Below are positions 10,201 through 19,500 of a DNA stretch of 64,000 nt, piece after piece. The notes under the pieces were generated by a model. It ran no database searches. It was not told the origin of the DNA and saw only the letters and a program-made list of their open reading frames with translations. Both the position numbers and the translations under genes were made by a program. Each line of letters starts with the position of its first letter. Position 1 is the first letter of the stretch. The stretch comes from Planctomycetota bacterium (GTDB taxonomy: Bacteria; Planctomycetota; Planctomycetia; Planctomycetales; Planctomycetaceae): contig QQVO01000016.1 in assembly GCA_003388505.1 (NCBI GenBank), positions 90,080 through 154,079 on the forward strand, written 5' to 3'.

Positions 10201-10326
10201 CCGGATGTCCCGGTTGAAGACGACTTCATCTTGCCCCCGCGCAGCCGCGCTGACCAAACAGACAGTTCCGGCCAACAACCAGGTGAAAGTCTTTTTCATG
10301 CCAAACCTCGACATCGTCGACACCAA
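7240..10326 (-). CDS. PSCyt1/DUF1549/DUF1553 planctomycete cytochrome c protein
   Basis: A 1028-aa exported multidomain protein. Order: signal peptide (MKKTFTWLLAGTVCLVSAAARG); PSCyt1 domain with heme motif CFACH (residues 49-53); DUF1549 with a second CxxCH ([11 protein letters not shown]); a central region of about 250 residues with a beta-sandwich-like part containing GNFVVSEIRV; and C-terminal DUF1553 with LTARVFVNRLWKQFFG and TNANIPQQALVLLNDPTY. The family is very abundant in planctomycetes and its substrate is unknown; electron transfer or carbohydrate-related oxidation is only inferred. GTG at 10326 has a strong GGAGGAGGGAG site, while ATG at 10299 has GAGG closer by, so the start is uncertain by nine residues. 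It is last in a five-gene - strand series. Confidence 0.9.
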   Translation of the reverse strand: MVSTMSRFGMKKTFTWLLAGTVCLVSAAARGQDEVVFNRDIRPILSENCFACHGPDENQRQADLRLDIAENPLVTDLIASGNPDESELLARVLSDDPDLVMPPPEANKTLTAEQKELLRRWIEQGARYQGHWAYEQPVRPEVPARENAIDFLVGRRLAERGLTPSPEADRRTLARRLSFDLIGLPPSPEDVDAFIADESPDAYEAFVERLLASPHYGERMAIGWLDVVRYADTIGYHSDTPRNVWPYRDYVIRAFNENKPFDQFTIEQLAGDLLEGSTQEQKVASCFNRLLLTTEEGGAQAKDYEARMLTDRVRAVGTVWLGQTLGCCQCHDHKFDPATARDFYSLGAFFSDISEPIIGHPGPGMLAPSEEQAAELERLQANARTLQVQYDRAPPELAEAQAAWEAQVLAEAFALKEQWTALHPETAESAKGVTVQVLEDDSTFVTASPAEGTDTYRISATTELKGITGLRIDALPDDRLPSKGPGRAGNGNFVVSEIRVTSGEEDAVAIARAAATFEQNGFPAAAVFDGESGAGNGWAVAGTAGRANTLLLEFAEAVGDGEETVLNLSIEQNHPGNHVLGRFRISATTQQTPLKLPQQTLPPAEILAIIETDAAERDESQQARLTSHFKSVTPLLAELRASLAAANKAVADFEASLPRCLVSVSMETPRTVRFLPRGNWMDESGDVMQPALPEYLARVTDSLPDENGESRLTRLDLARWIADESNPLTARVFVNRLWKQFFGVGLSKNTDDLGSQGEWPVYPELLDWLAVEFMESGWDVKHLVRTIVGSQTYRQVSTASPELLTEDPDNRLLARQSRFRIDAELVRDNALAISGLLVKRIGGPSVKPYQPAGYWENLNFPQRTYQADEGENQYRRGLYTWWQRTFLHPSMLAFGAPSREECTADRTNANIPQQALVLLNDPTYVEASRVFAQRIMEADPGNGDPIDARIDWAWREALQRPPRDEERAIARSVYEKHRAEFAAEPEAAEQFLQVGLAPLPDGADQPELAAWTSVARIVLNLHETITRL

Positions 10327-10411
10327 AGGACTCCCTCCTCCCCAGGATCAATCCGCGCCAACCCGCCTGATCAGCGTCATCCGCGGTCCGTTCGTGACAA
10401 CTTGCACGACG

Positions 10412-11881
10412 TCACGCCAGCAACTCGTCCACCACCTCACCATGCACGTCCGTCAACCGGAAATACCGTCCCTGAAACTTGAACGTCAACCGTTCGTGAT
10501 CGATCCCGAGCAGATGCAGAATCGTCGCCTGCAGGTCGTGCACGTGCACCGGATCCTTGGCGACGTTCATCGCCAGGTCGTCCGATTCCCCGTACGTCAG
10601 TCCCGGTTTCACGCCGCCCCCCGCCATCCACACCGTAAAGGCGTATGGATGATGGTCGCGCCCCCACTTCGGCCGGTCGTTGATGTCTCCCTGCAGGAAG
10701 GGCGTCCGCCCGAACTCCCCGCCCCAGATCACCAGCGTGTCGTCGAGCAGTCCCCGCTGCTTGAGGTCCTGCACCAGCGCGGCGGAGGCCTGGTCGGTGT
10801 CCTTGCACTGCGTGTAGAGTTCGGTGGTGATGCTCCCGTGCTGGTCCCATCCGGCGTGCATCAATTGCACCATCCGCACGCCCCGCTCGATCAACCGCCG
10901 CGTCATGAGACAGTTATAGGCGTAGGTTCCCGGCTCGGTGACGTCGGGTCCATACATATCGAGCGTCGCCTGCGTCTCGTCCGAGAAGTCCGCCAACTCC
11001 GGCACGCTGGTCTGCATCCGGTAGGCCATCTCGTACTGGGCGATCCGCGTCGCGATTTCCGGATCGCCGTAGTCCTGCAGTTTGATCTCGTTGAGCCGGG
11101 CCACGTCGTCCAGCAGCCCGCGCCGCATCTCGCGGCTCATCCCCGGAGGGTCCGAGAGATAGAGCACCGGCTCGGCGCTCCCCCGGAATTTGACCCCCTG
11201 ATACTTCGACGGCAGAAAACCGGAACCCCAGTAGAAGTCGTAGAAAATCTGGCCGCAGGTCGTTCCCTTGCTGACCGACGTCATCACCGCAAACGACGGC
11301 AGACTATCGGTCTCGCATCCCAGACCGTAGGAAAGCCAGGCCCCCAGCGTCGGTCGGCCGGGAAGCTGACCCCCGGAAAGGAGAAACGAGATCGCCGGCG
11401 CGTGATTCACCGCGTCGGTATGCATGCTTTTGACGAAGCACAAGTCATCCGCGATCGCCGCCGTATACGGCAGAAATGCACTGACCCACGCCCCGCTTTC
11501 GCCGCGTTGAGCAAACGGTTCGACTGGCGCCAGCATCAGCTTGCCGGTTGGATCCCCCGTCATCGTGCTGAACCGCTTGCCGGCGAAGTACTCGTCCGGC
11601 ACAGGCTGCCCGTGCATTTCCGCCAGCCGCGGCTTGTAGTCGAACAGGTCGACGTGCGTCGGCGCGCCGTTCTGAAACAGATAAATGACCCGCTTCGCCT
11701 GCGGCGCGAAGTGCGGCAGTCCCGGCAGCCCGGGAACCTTCAGACCGCCGGTCGACGAATCATCAGCCAGACCGTCCCGCGCCAGCAGCGAAGCCAGCGC
11801 CGCCGTACCGATCCCGGTCGCCGCGCGGCCGAACAGCTCGCGCCGCGCCAGGTGTTGTGCGTGGTCAAGTAGAGGGTTCAT
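10412..11881 (-). CDS. Tat-exported DUF1501 protein
   Basis: A 489-aa DUF1501 protein, a family distantly related to alkaline phosphatases and sulfatases. The twin-arginine region ARRELFGRAATGIGTAALASLL (residues 12-33) predicts Tat export of a folded metalloprotein. Conserved motifs are GAPTHVDLFDYKP, SMHTDAVNHAPA, GWDQHG, WGGEFGRTPF, GRDHHP and a C-terminal HLLGIDHERLTFKFQGR. These histidines and acidic residues are arranged like the metal ligands of the phosphatase superfamily. It sits 85 bp upstream of the PSCyt1 gene at 7240-10326, and the recurrent pairing suggests that the two products work together outside the cytoplasm. No substrate is known. Confidence 0.9.
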   Translation of the reverse strand: MNPLLDHAQHLARRELFGRAATGIGTAALASLLARDGLADDSSTGGLKVPGLPGLPHFAPQAKRVIYLFQNGAPTHVDLFDYKPRLAEMHGQPVPDEYFAGKRFSTMTGDPTGKLMLAPVEPFAQRGESGAWVSAFLPYTAAIADDLCFVKSMHTDAVNHAPAISFLLSGGQLPGRPTLGAWLSYGLGCETDSLPSFAVMTSVSKGTTCGQIFYDFYWGSGFLPSKYQGVKFRGSAEPVLYLSDPPGMSREMRRGLLDDVARLNEIKLQDYGDPEIATRIAQYEMAYRMQTSVPELADFSDETQATLDMYGPDVTEPGTYAYNCLMTRRLIERGVRMVQLMHAGWDQHGSITTELYTQCKDTDQASAALVQDLKQRGLLDDTLVIWGGEFGRTPFLQGDINDRPKWGRDHHPYAFTVWMAGGGVKPGLTYGESDDLAMNVAKDPVHVHDLQATILHLLGIDHERLTFKFQGRYFRLTDVHGEVVDELLA

Positions 11882-12032
11882 TGTCTCGACAATCGTCCCG
11901 CGAACAAAACCAGACTCCAGTTTGCGATACTCTCCAACTAGCCGCGACCGTCAGGGAGCGGTCGAGGATCGTCGGGACGACCGCTTCCTCACGGGCGCGG
12001 CTATTCGTCGTTCACTCCTGAATTGATGGGTC

Positions 12033-12108
12033 GGGTGCCACTGGCTTTGCCAGTGCATTTCAGGGTCGACGTCCTCTCTGTTTCGCACTGGCGGAGCCAG
12101 TGGCACCC
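12033..12108. repeat. GTGCCACTGG palindromic repeat
   Basis: Perfect 13-bp outer arms (GGGTGCCACTGGC at 12033-12045 and its complement at 12096-12108) enclose further CAGTGC/GCACTG pairs, so both strands fold. It lies between two - strand genes, 54 bp downstream of the PSCyt1 gene ending at 12162. The same core occurs twice in tandem at 34785-34990, once at 55263-55310, and in a degenerate form near 41715. Confidence 0.85.
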
Positions 12109-12161
12109 GTCGATCCAATCTCGATGAAACAGTCGTCGTGCAACATGGAATTCGTTGGTCT

Positions 12162-14675
12162 CTATTCCTTCGTCACCGCCTCATCCAGATTCAGCACCGC
12201 GTTACACAGCGCCGTATATGTCGCATACTCAATCACATCGAGTGATTCATTCACCGGCGACTCACCCACCGCAAGCAGTTCTCTGGCCTGTCCCGGATCG
12301 GCTTCAAAGTCATCGCGGAGTCTCTCGACCGCTGCAAGAATCACCTCCTCTTCCTCCGGCATCAAGGACCGGGCCAACACCAGCCGGAATGCCAGGTCGG
12401 CCCTCGCGATCGGGTCTGATTCCGAACTCAGGAGCACACGCTCCGCCAGCGCCCGGGACGCCTCCACATACGTGACATCGTTCAGGAGATTGAGCGCATG
12501 CAGCGGCGTGTTCGTCCGCGACACGTTCACCGTGCACACCTGCCGCGACGCGCTGTCGAAGAACATCGTCGGCGCGATGATTCTCCGCCAGAATGTATAC
12601 AGGCTCCGCCGGTACAGCGCCGCGCCGTGGTCCTGTGTATAGGTCTTTCGTCCGAAGGTCGTCTCTTCCCACACGCCCTCCGGCTGATACGGATTCACCG
12701 GCCGCCCCCCCAGCGTGTCGACCAGCAGGCCGCTCGCCGCCAGCGCCTGGTCGCGCATCATCCACGACGGCATCCGGAACCGCGCGCCGCGGGCCAGCAG
12801 TCGATTCTGCGGATCGCGCTCGATCAACACCGGTGTCGCCTTCGACGACTGCCGGTACGTCGCGCTCGTCACAATCAGCCGGCAGATATGCTTCACATCC
12901 CAGCCGGACGCGATGAACTCCGCCGCCAGCCAGTCGAGCAATGCCGGATGCGACGGCTTCTCACCTTGCACGCCGAAGTCGCCCGCCGTCTTCACCAGCC
13001 CCGTCCCGAAGAACTGCTGCCACAACCGGTTCACGGTCACCCGCGCGGTGAGCGGATTCTCAGGCGACACCAGCCACTCGGCGAGCCCCAGCCGGTTCTG
13101 GGGAGCGTCCTCTGTAAGCGGCGAAAACCGCGCCGGGACCGCCATCGAAACTTCAACGTCTTCCGGCTTGTTGTACAGCCCCTTCTCCAGCAGGAACGTC
13201 GGCCGCCGCTCGTCCTGGTCGGCCATGACCATCACCCGCGCGATCGATCCCGCCAGCGAATCCCGCTGGCCCAGCGCCGATTCCAGCGCCTTCAGCAACG
13301 ACACATACTCCGCCGCACTCGCTTCGTAGTGCATCGCCAGTTCGGAAAGTTGCTCGCGGCTCCGCTGCACCGCAGGCTTGCTCAGAACATCCTTCAGTGC
13401 GTCCGGCAACTCCCCGGCAGCCTCTGATTGATTGGACGGCTGTCCCTCCTCGCGCGGGAAGAACTCCTGCTCGAATGATTCCAGATCGCCCGCCGCCGTA
13501 TTGACCAGTTCGTCCAGCTCAATGCGCCGCGCCGCCTGTTCATCGGTCGGAGCCTCCAGGATGGGAGGCGTCTGCGCGCTGCGGCCGGAACCGTCAACCG
13601 GCGTCTGATTGAAAAACGCAAACAGCGAATAATAGTCCCGCCGCGAGAGCGGATCGAACTTGTGATCGTGACACCGGCAGCAGTTAAAGGTCAGCCCCAG
13701 CCACACCGTGCCGGTCGTCTCCGTCATGTCCATCACGTAATCGACGCGGTTCTCCTCCGGGATGCGTCCCCCTTCCCCATTGATCATGTGATTCCGGCAG
13801 AACCCGGTCGCCAGCCGCTGCTCGTGCGTCGCATCGGGCAGCAGGTCCCCGGCGAGCTGCCAGATCGTGAACTGATCGAACGGCATGTTCTCGTTGAACG
13901 CCGACACAACCCAGTCCCGCCACGGCCACATCGTGCGTTCGTTGTCTCCCTGGTAGCCGTTCGAGTCCGCATACCGGGCCGCATCCAGCCAGTCCCACGC
14001 CATTCGCTCGCCGTAAGCCGGCGAGACGAGCAACCGTTCGACAAGCCGGTCATAAGCGTCGGGATCCGGGTCGGCGAGATACCGGTCCACCAGCGGCAGA
14101 GGCGCTGCCAACCCGGTGAGATCGAGCGACACGCGCCGCACCAGCGTCTCGCGCGGCGCTTCGGGCGACGGCCTCAGTCCTTCACGCTCCAGTCGATCGA
14201 TAATGAACGCGTCGATCGGATTCCGTACGTCGACATCGAGTGACGAGACGTCGGGAACAGCCGGACGGGTGATCGGCTCAAACGCCCAGTGCCCGCCCCA
14301 CTCCGCCCCGGAGTCGATCCAGCGCCGGATCAGTTCGATCTCGCCGGTCGTCAGACTGAGGTTCGAATCGGCCGGCGGCATGACTTCGGCCGGATCGGAG
14401 GACGTAATCCGGCGAAAGAGTTCACTCGCCCCGCTGTCTCCTTCGACGACGATCGTGAGGCCGTTCTCCGACCGCTTCGCACTCGCCTCTTCATCCAGCC
14501 TCAAGTCAGCCGCACGCTGCGCCTCATCCGGACCATGACACTTGAAGCACTTGTCCGAAAGGATCGGCAACACATCCCGCGAGAACGACGGCGCATCATC
14601 TGCCCGAGACGAAATCGGCAAGTATGCAACCAGCAGGAACACCGCACAAAGGGGAGTCCAATTCCGTCGTGCCAT
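12162..14675 (-). CDS. PSCyt1/DUF1549/DUF1553 cytochrome c protein
   Basis: An 837-aa protein with a signal peptide ([19 protein letters not shown]...SRA), heme motif [18 protein letters not shown] in PSCyt1, DUF1549 with [11 protein letters not shown], a short charged linker that may be coiled-coil, and DUF1553 ([19 protein letters not shown]...[16 protein letters not shown]). It is the shortest of the four typical paralogues here because it lacks the large middle domain. The ATG at 14675 is chosen; the open frame continues 53 codons upstream but only through the AACCAC-type inverted repeat, and it would bury the signal peptide. It follows the DUF1501 gene at 15035-16483 on the same strand. 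Confidence 0.9.
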   Translation of the reverse strand: MARRNWTPLCAVFLLVAYLPISSRADDAPSFSRDVLPILSDKCFKCHGPDEAQRAADLRLDEEASAKRSENGLTIVVEGDSGASELFRRITSSDPAEVMPPADSNLSLTTGEIELIRRWIDSGAEWGGHWAFEPITRPAVPDVSSLDVDVRNPIDAFIIDRLEREGLRPSPEAPRETLVRRVSLDLTGLAAPLPLVDRYLADPDPDAYDRLVERLLVSPAYGERMAWDWLDAARYADSNGYQGDNERTMWPWRDWVVSAFNENMPFDQFTIWQLAGDLLPDATHEQRLATGFCRNHMINGEGGRIPEENRVDYVMDMTETTGTVWLGLTFNCCRCHDHKFDPLSRRDYYSLFAFFNQTPVDGSGRSAQTPPILEAPTDEQAARRIELDELVNTAAGDLESFEQEFFPREEGQPSNQSEAAGELPDALKDVLSKPAVQRSREQLSELAMHYEASAAEYVSLLKALESALGQRDSLAGSIARVMVMADQDERRPTFLLEKGLYNKPEDVEVSMAVPARFSPLTEDAPQNRLGLAEWLVSPENPLTARVTVNRLWQQFFGTGLVKTAGDFGVQGEKPSHPALLDWLAAEFIASGWDVKHICRLIVTSATYRQSSKATPVLIERDPQNRLLARGARFRMPSWMMRDQALAASGLLVDTLGGRPVNPYQPEGVWEETTFGRKTYTQDHGAALYRRSLYTFWRRIIAPTMFFDSASRQVCTVNVSRTNTPLHALNLLNDVTYVEASRALAERVLLSSESDPIARADLAFRLVLARSLMPEEEEVILAAVERLRDDFEADPGQARELLAVGESPVNESLDVIEYATYTALCNAVLNLDEAVTKE

Positions 14676-14682
14676 TGTGGTC

Positions 14683-14826
14683 AACCACCAAGACACAAAG
14701 GGCACAAAAGATCGTCGGGCGGATCGAGGCGCGTCAAGATGATCGACGTCGCACGGTCGACGCGTCGCGATGCCAGAATCAACCTGCCCCCACATACCTC
14801 TTCGTGTCCTTCGTGCCTTTGTGGTT
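14683..14826. repeat. AACCAC...GTGGTT inverted-repeat element, copy 2
   Basis: Inverted ends (AACCACCAAGACACAAAGGG at the left, complement of CCTTCGTGCCTTTGTGGTTT at the right) bound a 144-bp unit with no gene. The ends match those at 6930-7209. It begins only 8 bp upstream of the ATG of the PSCyt1 gene, so the leader and promoter of that gene have been displaced or supplied by the element. Confidence 0.75.
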
Positions 14827-14880
14827 TCCAACAAACGCCTTCACTATTCCGCGACTTGCGTAGTTCTCCCGCCAAGGGAA

Positions 14881-14978
14881 GTAGGGCCGGCTGTGCCGGC
14901 CGCTTGACTCAAGGTTGGCGTCGAAGAATTTCCGGCCGGCCCTACGACCCTCTTTGTGTCCTTCGTGCCTTTGTGGTT
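14881..14978. repeat. Palindrome plus solo end of the AACCAC family
   Basis: A 65-bp palindromic unit (arms GTAGGGCCGG at 14881-14890 and complement at 14936-14945, with an inner GGCCGG...CCGGCC pair) is followed directly by a solo 26-bp end (14953-14978) of the AACCAC/GTGGTT family. Together with the element at 14683-14826, the roughly 360-bp gap between the two - strand genes is almost entirely repeat DNA; I see no coding frame. Confidence 0.7.
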
Positions 14979-15034
14979 CTGACCAATCAGCCTCCACATT
15001 CCGTGCGTTTCCGTGCCTTCCGTGGTTCCCCCCG

Positions 15035-16483
15035 TCAGGCCAGGAGTTCCGGAACGACATTGCCATGCACGTCGGTCAACCGGTAGTCGCGGCCCTGGAA
15101 GCGGAACGTCAGCCGCTCGTGATCCAGCCCGAGCAGGTGCAGGATCGTTGCCTGCAGGTCGTGCACGTGCACCTTGTCTTCGACGATGCCGAACCCCAGT
15201 TCGTCGGTCGCTCCGTGCGAATAGCCGCCGTTCGATCCGCCGCCCGCCAGGAACATCGTGTAGCAGTCGGGATAATGGTCCCGGCCCAGGACCGTGCTGT
15301 TCGCCGTCCGGCCTTCCCGGAACGGCGTCCGGCCGAACTCGCCGCCCCAGATAATCAGCGTGTCTTCCAGCAGGCCGCGCTGCTTGAGATCCTTGATCAG
15401 CGCGGCGACCGGCTTGTCCATCGTCGCGCACTTGTTCGTCAGTCCGGACGTCAGCCCGGTCCCTTCCCCGGTCCCGTGGAAATCCCAGCCCCAGTCGAAG
15501 AGCTGCACGTACCGCACGCCCGACTCGATCAGCCGCCGCGCCAGCAGGCAGTTGTTGGCCAGGCTCGAAACGCCCGGCTCCGCTCCGTACGCCTCCAGCA
15601 CATGCTTCGGCTCCTGAGACATGTCCATCACCTCCGGCACCGACACCTGCATCCGATAGGCAAGTTCGTACTGCGCGATTCGGGTGAGCGTTTCAGGATG
15701 CCCCAGTTCTTCCGCCTGCAATTCGTTGAGATCGCGGAGCGCATCGAGCGTCTGCCGCCGCATGTCGCGGCTCATCCCCTCTGGATCGGAGGCGTACAGC
15801 ACCGGGTCGCCCTGCGAGCGGCACTGAACGCCCTGGAACACTGACGGCAGGAATCCCGTCCCGAATGAGTTCTTCCCCCCGTTCGGCTGTACTCCGCTGG
15901 AGATCAGCACCACGAAGCCCGGCAGATCCTCGTTTTCCGACCCCAGCCCATACGTCACCCAGGCCCCCATCGACGGCCGGCCCGGACGCGGCGAACCGGT
16001 GTACATCAACAGTTCGGCCGGCGCGTGGTTGAACTGGTCGGTGTTCATCGAGTGGACGATGCACATCTCATCCGCCACTTCGTGCAGATGCGGGATCGCG
16101 TCCGACATCCACTGCCCACCTTCGCCGCACTGCGTGAACTTCCGCGGCGATCCCATCAGCTTCGGCACGCCGGAGGTGAACGCGAACGTCCGTCCCTCCA
16201 GAAACTGCTGCGGACAATCCTGACCGTCGCGCTCGACCAGTTCGGGCTTGTAGTCGAACAGGTCGAGATTCGGCGGCGACCCGGTCATGTGCAGGTAGAT
16301 CACCCGCGAAGCCTTCCCCATAAAGTGCGGCTTCTTCGCCGCCAGGGGGTTGACAGGCCCCGCCGCGGCCCGGGTCTCCTCGTTGAGCATCGACCCCAGC
16401 GCAATCGCCCCCAGGCTCACCCCGGAGCCCTGCAGGAAGTGCCGCCGCGTCTGATGTTCAACGTGTTTGAGATACATATTCAT
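15035..16483 (-). CDS. Tat-exported DUF1501 protein
   Basis: A 482-aa DUF1501 protein. The Tat signal TRRHFLQGSGVSLGAIAL spans residues 12-29. Core motifs are MTGSPPNLDLFDYKP, SMNTDQFNHAPAE, the GWDFHG region, WGGEFGRTPFREG and GRDHYPDCY. The end reads LLGLDHERLTFRFQGRDYR. Compared with the paralogue at 10412 the first motif is GSPPN rather than GAPTH, so the histidine found in most members is missing at that position. It is 66 bp downstream of the 1177-residue cytochrome gene and was probably cotranscribed with it. Confidence 0.9.
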   Translation of the reverse strand: MNMYLKHVEHQTRRHFLQGSGVSLGAIALGSMLNEETRAAAGPVNPLAAKKPHFMGKASRVIYLHMTGSPPNLDLFDYKPELVERDGQDCPQQFLEGRTFAFTSGVPKLMGSPRKFTQCGEGGQWMSDAIPHLHEVADEMCIVHSMNTDQFNHAPAELLMYTGSPRPGRPSMGAWVTYGLGSENEDLPGFVVLISSGVQPNGGKNSFGTGFLPSVFQGVQCRSQGDPVLYASDPEGMSRDMRRQTLDALRDLNELQAEELGHPETLTRIAQYELAYRMQVSVPEVMDMSQEPKHVLEAYGAEPGVSSLANNCLLARRLIESGVRYVQLFDWGWDFHGTGEGTGLTSGLTNKCATMDKPVAALIKDLKQRGLLEDTLIIWGGEFGRTPFREGRTANSTVLGRDHYPDCYTMFLAGGGSNGGYSHGATDELGFGIVEDKVHVHDLQATILHLLGLDHERLTFRFQGRDYRLTDVHGNVVPELLA

Positions 16484-16548
16484 GACTTCAACCCCACCTC
16501 GTCACCGAACCACGATTCACCGCTTCGCACGTACCAAATCGGCCCCAC

Positions 16549-19500
16549 TCACCTCTTCAAAAACGTCTCATCCAGATTCAGCAACACATTGCTGACGACC
16601 GTCCACGCCGCCAGTTGATTCACGTCCATTCCGTCCGGCGCCGGCCCCAAAGGATCGGTCGCCATCTTTATCGCTTTCTCCGGTTGTTCTGAAAATTCTT
16701 CGGCCGCTGCCTCATACAGGGCAACCAGTCGCGCTCGTTCAATGTCACCCGGCCGCCGGGCCAGCACACAACGAAAACCGAACTCCACCTGCTCCTCCAC
16801 AGTGCCTTCCCAAGCAGCAATCCGCCGCGCCAACGCCTGGGCTGCCTCCACATAAACCGGATCGTTCAACGTCACCAGCGCCTGCAGCGGTGTGTTCGTC
16901 CGGTCGCGCCGGAGCGTGCAGACTTCCCGGTTCGGTGCGTCAAAGGCGACCATCGACGGATACGGGTTCGACCTTCGCCAGTTGGTGTACAGCCCCCGGC
17001 GGTAGCGGTCTTCGCCCTCGCTCGTCTGCCAGTCGATCCCGCTGCCGAACGCGGCGCTCACGCCCAGCGAAGGCTGGGGCGGCCGGACCGGTGGACCATA
17101 CATCTTCGGGCTCAGCAGGCCGCTCACAAACAGCGCCTGGTCCCGAATCGTCTCGGCCGGCAGCCGGAAGCGCGGTCCCCGCGCCAACAGGCGGTTATCC
17201 GGATCAAGTTCGATCAACTCCGGCGTGACGCGGGACGACTGCCGATACGTCGCTGAAGTCACGATCAGCCGGAGCATCGCTTTCATGTCCCAGCCGTTCT
17301 CCATGAACTCGACGGCGAGCCAGTCGAGCAGTCTCGGATGCGACGGGAGTTCACCCTGCGAGCCAAACTCTTCGCTGGTGGCGACCAGCCCGGTTCCGAA
17401 CAGCTTCTCCCAGAACCGGTTGACCATCACCCTCGCCGTCAACGGGTTGTCCCGTGCGACCAGCCACTTCGCGAGCGCCAGCCGATTCAGCGCTTCGCCT
17501 TCCGGGAGATCGTGAAAGACTTCGGGAATCCCCTCGCTCACTTCGTCGGTCGTCACGAGGTAGTTGCCGCGGAGTTGAATCTTCGTCGTCCGCCGCTGAT
17601 CGGCTGCCAGGTCCCGCATCACCGGGACGGTGGTGTACGGTTTCATCTCGGCCAGTTGCTGCCGCACCTGCGCCAGCCGCTCGCGCTGCGGCTGCAGAGC
17701 GGGCGCAATCGTCAGGTAGTAGTCGGCCAGTCGCTTTGCCTCATCCGCGCTTCGCTCACCCGCCGCCTTCTGCAAGATACCGGCCACGTCGGTCGGAATC
17801 CCCGCAAACTCCGCCGCCCGCGGGTCGTCAGTCACCGACAGCCGGAACCGCCCCAGCGTGTGGTTCTCATGCGGCGAGAGCTGTTCAATCCTCACCGTCA
17901 ACCTGCTCCCCGCCTCGATCTCAACCGGCGCGGCTGCAATCAGCGTTAGAGCGTGCGATCGTCCCAACGCCCCCCCGACCGCCCAACCGGTGGCGTTCGG
18001 CTCCTTGGCATCAAGCACGCCGGCCGGCTCGAAGCTGGGTTGCGCGTAGTCCGACAGCGCGTTCGCAAAGGAGACGCCCCGCACGCCGCTGAGCGACAGC
18101 TCGACGCTCGTTGCGGGGGCTTCCGCCTGCGTCTGCTCCCACACCGGGTCACGGTTTTCATCAAGCAGGACGACCCGAAAGCCGTTCAGCCGCGACTGCA
18201 GGTTGCCGTCCGTCCGATTCCAGACCGCGATGCGATCGACCGGCAGCACCTCGTGCAGATCGACTTCCCACCACGGGTTGTCGGACTGAGCCGTATGCGT
18301 CGTCGACGCCGCCTGCCGATAACGACCGTCCGTGTTCCCGTCGATCGCCAGTTCCGCAGGCCCCTCAAAGGCCGTGCTGCTCTGCGAAGCAACTCCCTTC
18401 AGCGCCACGTTGTCCGCCCCGCTGAACACCTGCACCTCGGCCAGCGAAAGAAGCTTCTGCGATCCAGGCAGCTCAACCCGCACATAACGGCCCTTCAGCC
18501 GTGAGCCGTCCGGCGGCGTGATCGACGCCGAGACCCGCGTCACCACGAAATTCCCCGACGCATGCCCCGGTCCCCCGCCGGGCAGCGACTCGTCTGCCAG
18601 CGCCTCCAGCCGCAAGGCCGTCAGCGTCTCGGCCGCGTCCGTCTGCCATTCCGCTGTGAAGACCGCCGACTTCGCCGGCCGCTCGGTCGTAACGACTCCG
18701 TCGGCATCGCTCGCAATGCCGACGTCTTCACTCGCGGTCACCTCGCTCGGCGTAACCGTCCGCCACGCCGGTTCCACGCTCAGCCGCGCTTCCCACTCCT
18801 CCTGAGCCGTTGCCAACTCCGGTGTCCGCGTCCGGAGCACTTCTTCGAGTCTGGCGATCTCTGTCCGCCAGGCCGCCTCCTGCGTTCGTTGTTCGTCGGT
18901 GTAGATCTCGATGAACGGGCTCTCGTCCTTGCGGTCGGCGTCCTGGCTCTGGTTGAAGAACGCAAACAGCCGGAAGTACTCCTCCTGTGTGATCGGGTCA
19001 AACTTGTGGCTGTGACACTGCGCGCAACTGATCGTCGTCCCCATCCAGACCGCCAGTGTCGTGTTCACCCGGTCCACGATCGCCACGTTGCGGAACTCTT
19101 CGTCGTTCGTCCCCCCTTCATTGTTGGTCATCGTATTGCGGTGGAACGCCGTCGCGACCAACTGCTCCTCGGTCGGCTCCGGCAGCAGATCGCCGGCGAT
19201 CTGCTCGATCGTGAACTGATCGAACGGCAGGTTGCGGTTGAACGCCCGGATGACATAGTCGCGATAGGCCCAGATCGTCCGCGGCGGGTCGTCGGCATAG
19301 CCGGCCGAATCGGCATACCGCGCCAGATCAAGCCACATCCGCGCCATATGCTCGCCATACGCCTCCTTCGCCAGCATCCGGTCCACCATCCGCTCATACG
19401 CGCCGTCCTGTTCGTCGGCCAGGAATTCATCGACTTCTTCAATAGTGGGTGGCAAGCCGGTCAGATCGAGCGCCACACGACGGATCAGCGCCGTCCGGTC

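Noticed and set aside
10205..11872. 555-codon + frame across the DUF1501 gene
   Set aside because: Arg/His/Pro-rich translation with no fold-like pattern; the opposite strand encodes a conserved protein.
12033..12108. Possible CRISPR-like repeat from recurring GTGCCACTGG units
   Set aside because: Copies are scattered and palindromic, not regularly spaced with unique spacers; no cas genes occur in the window.
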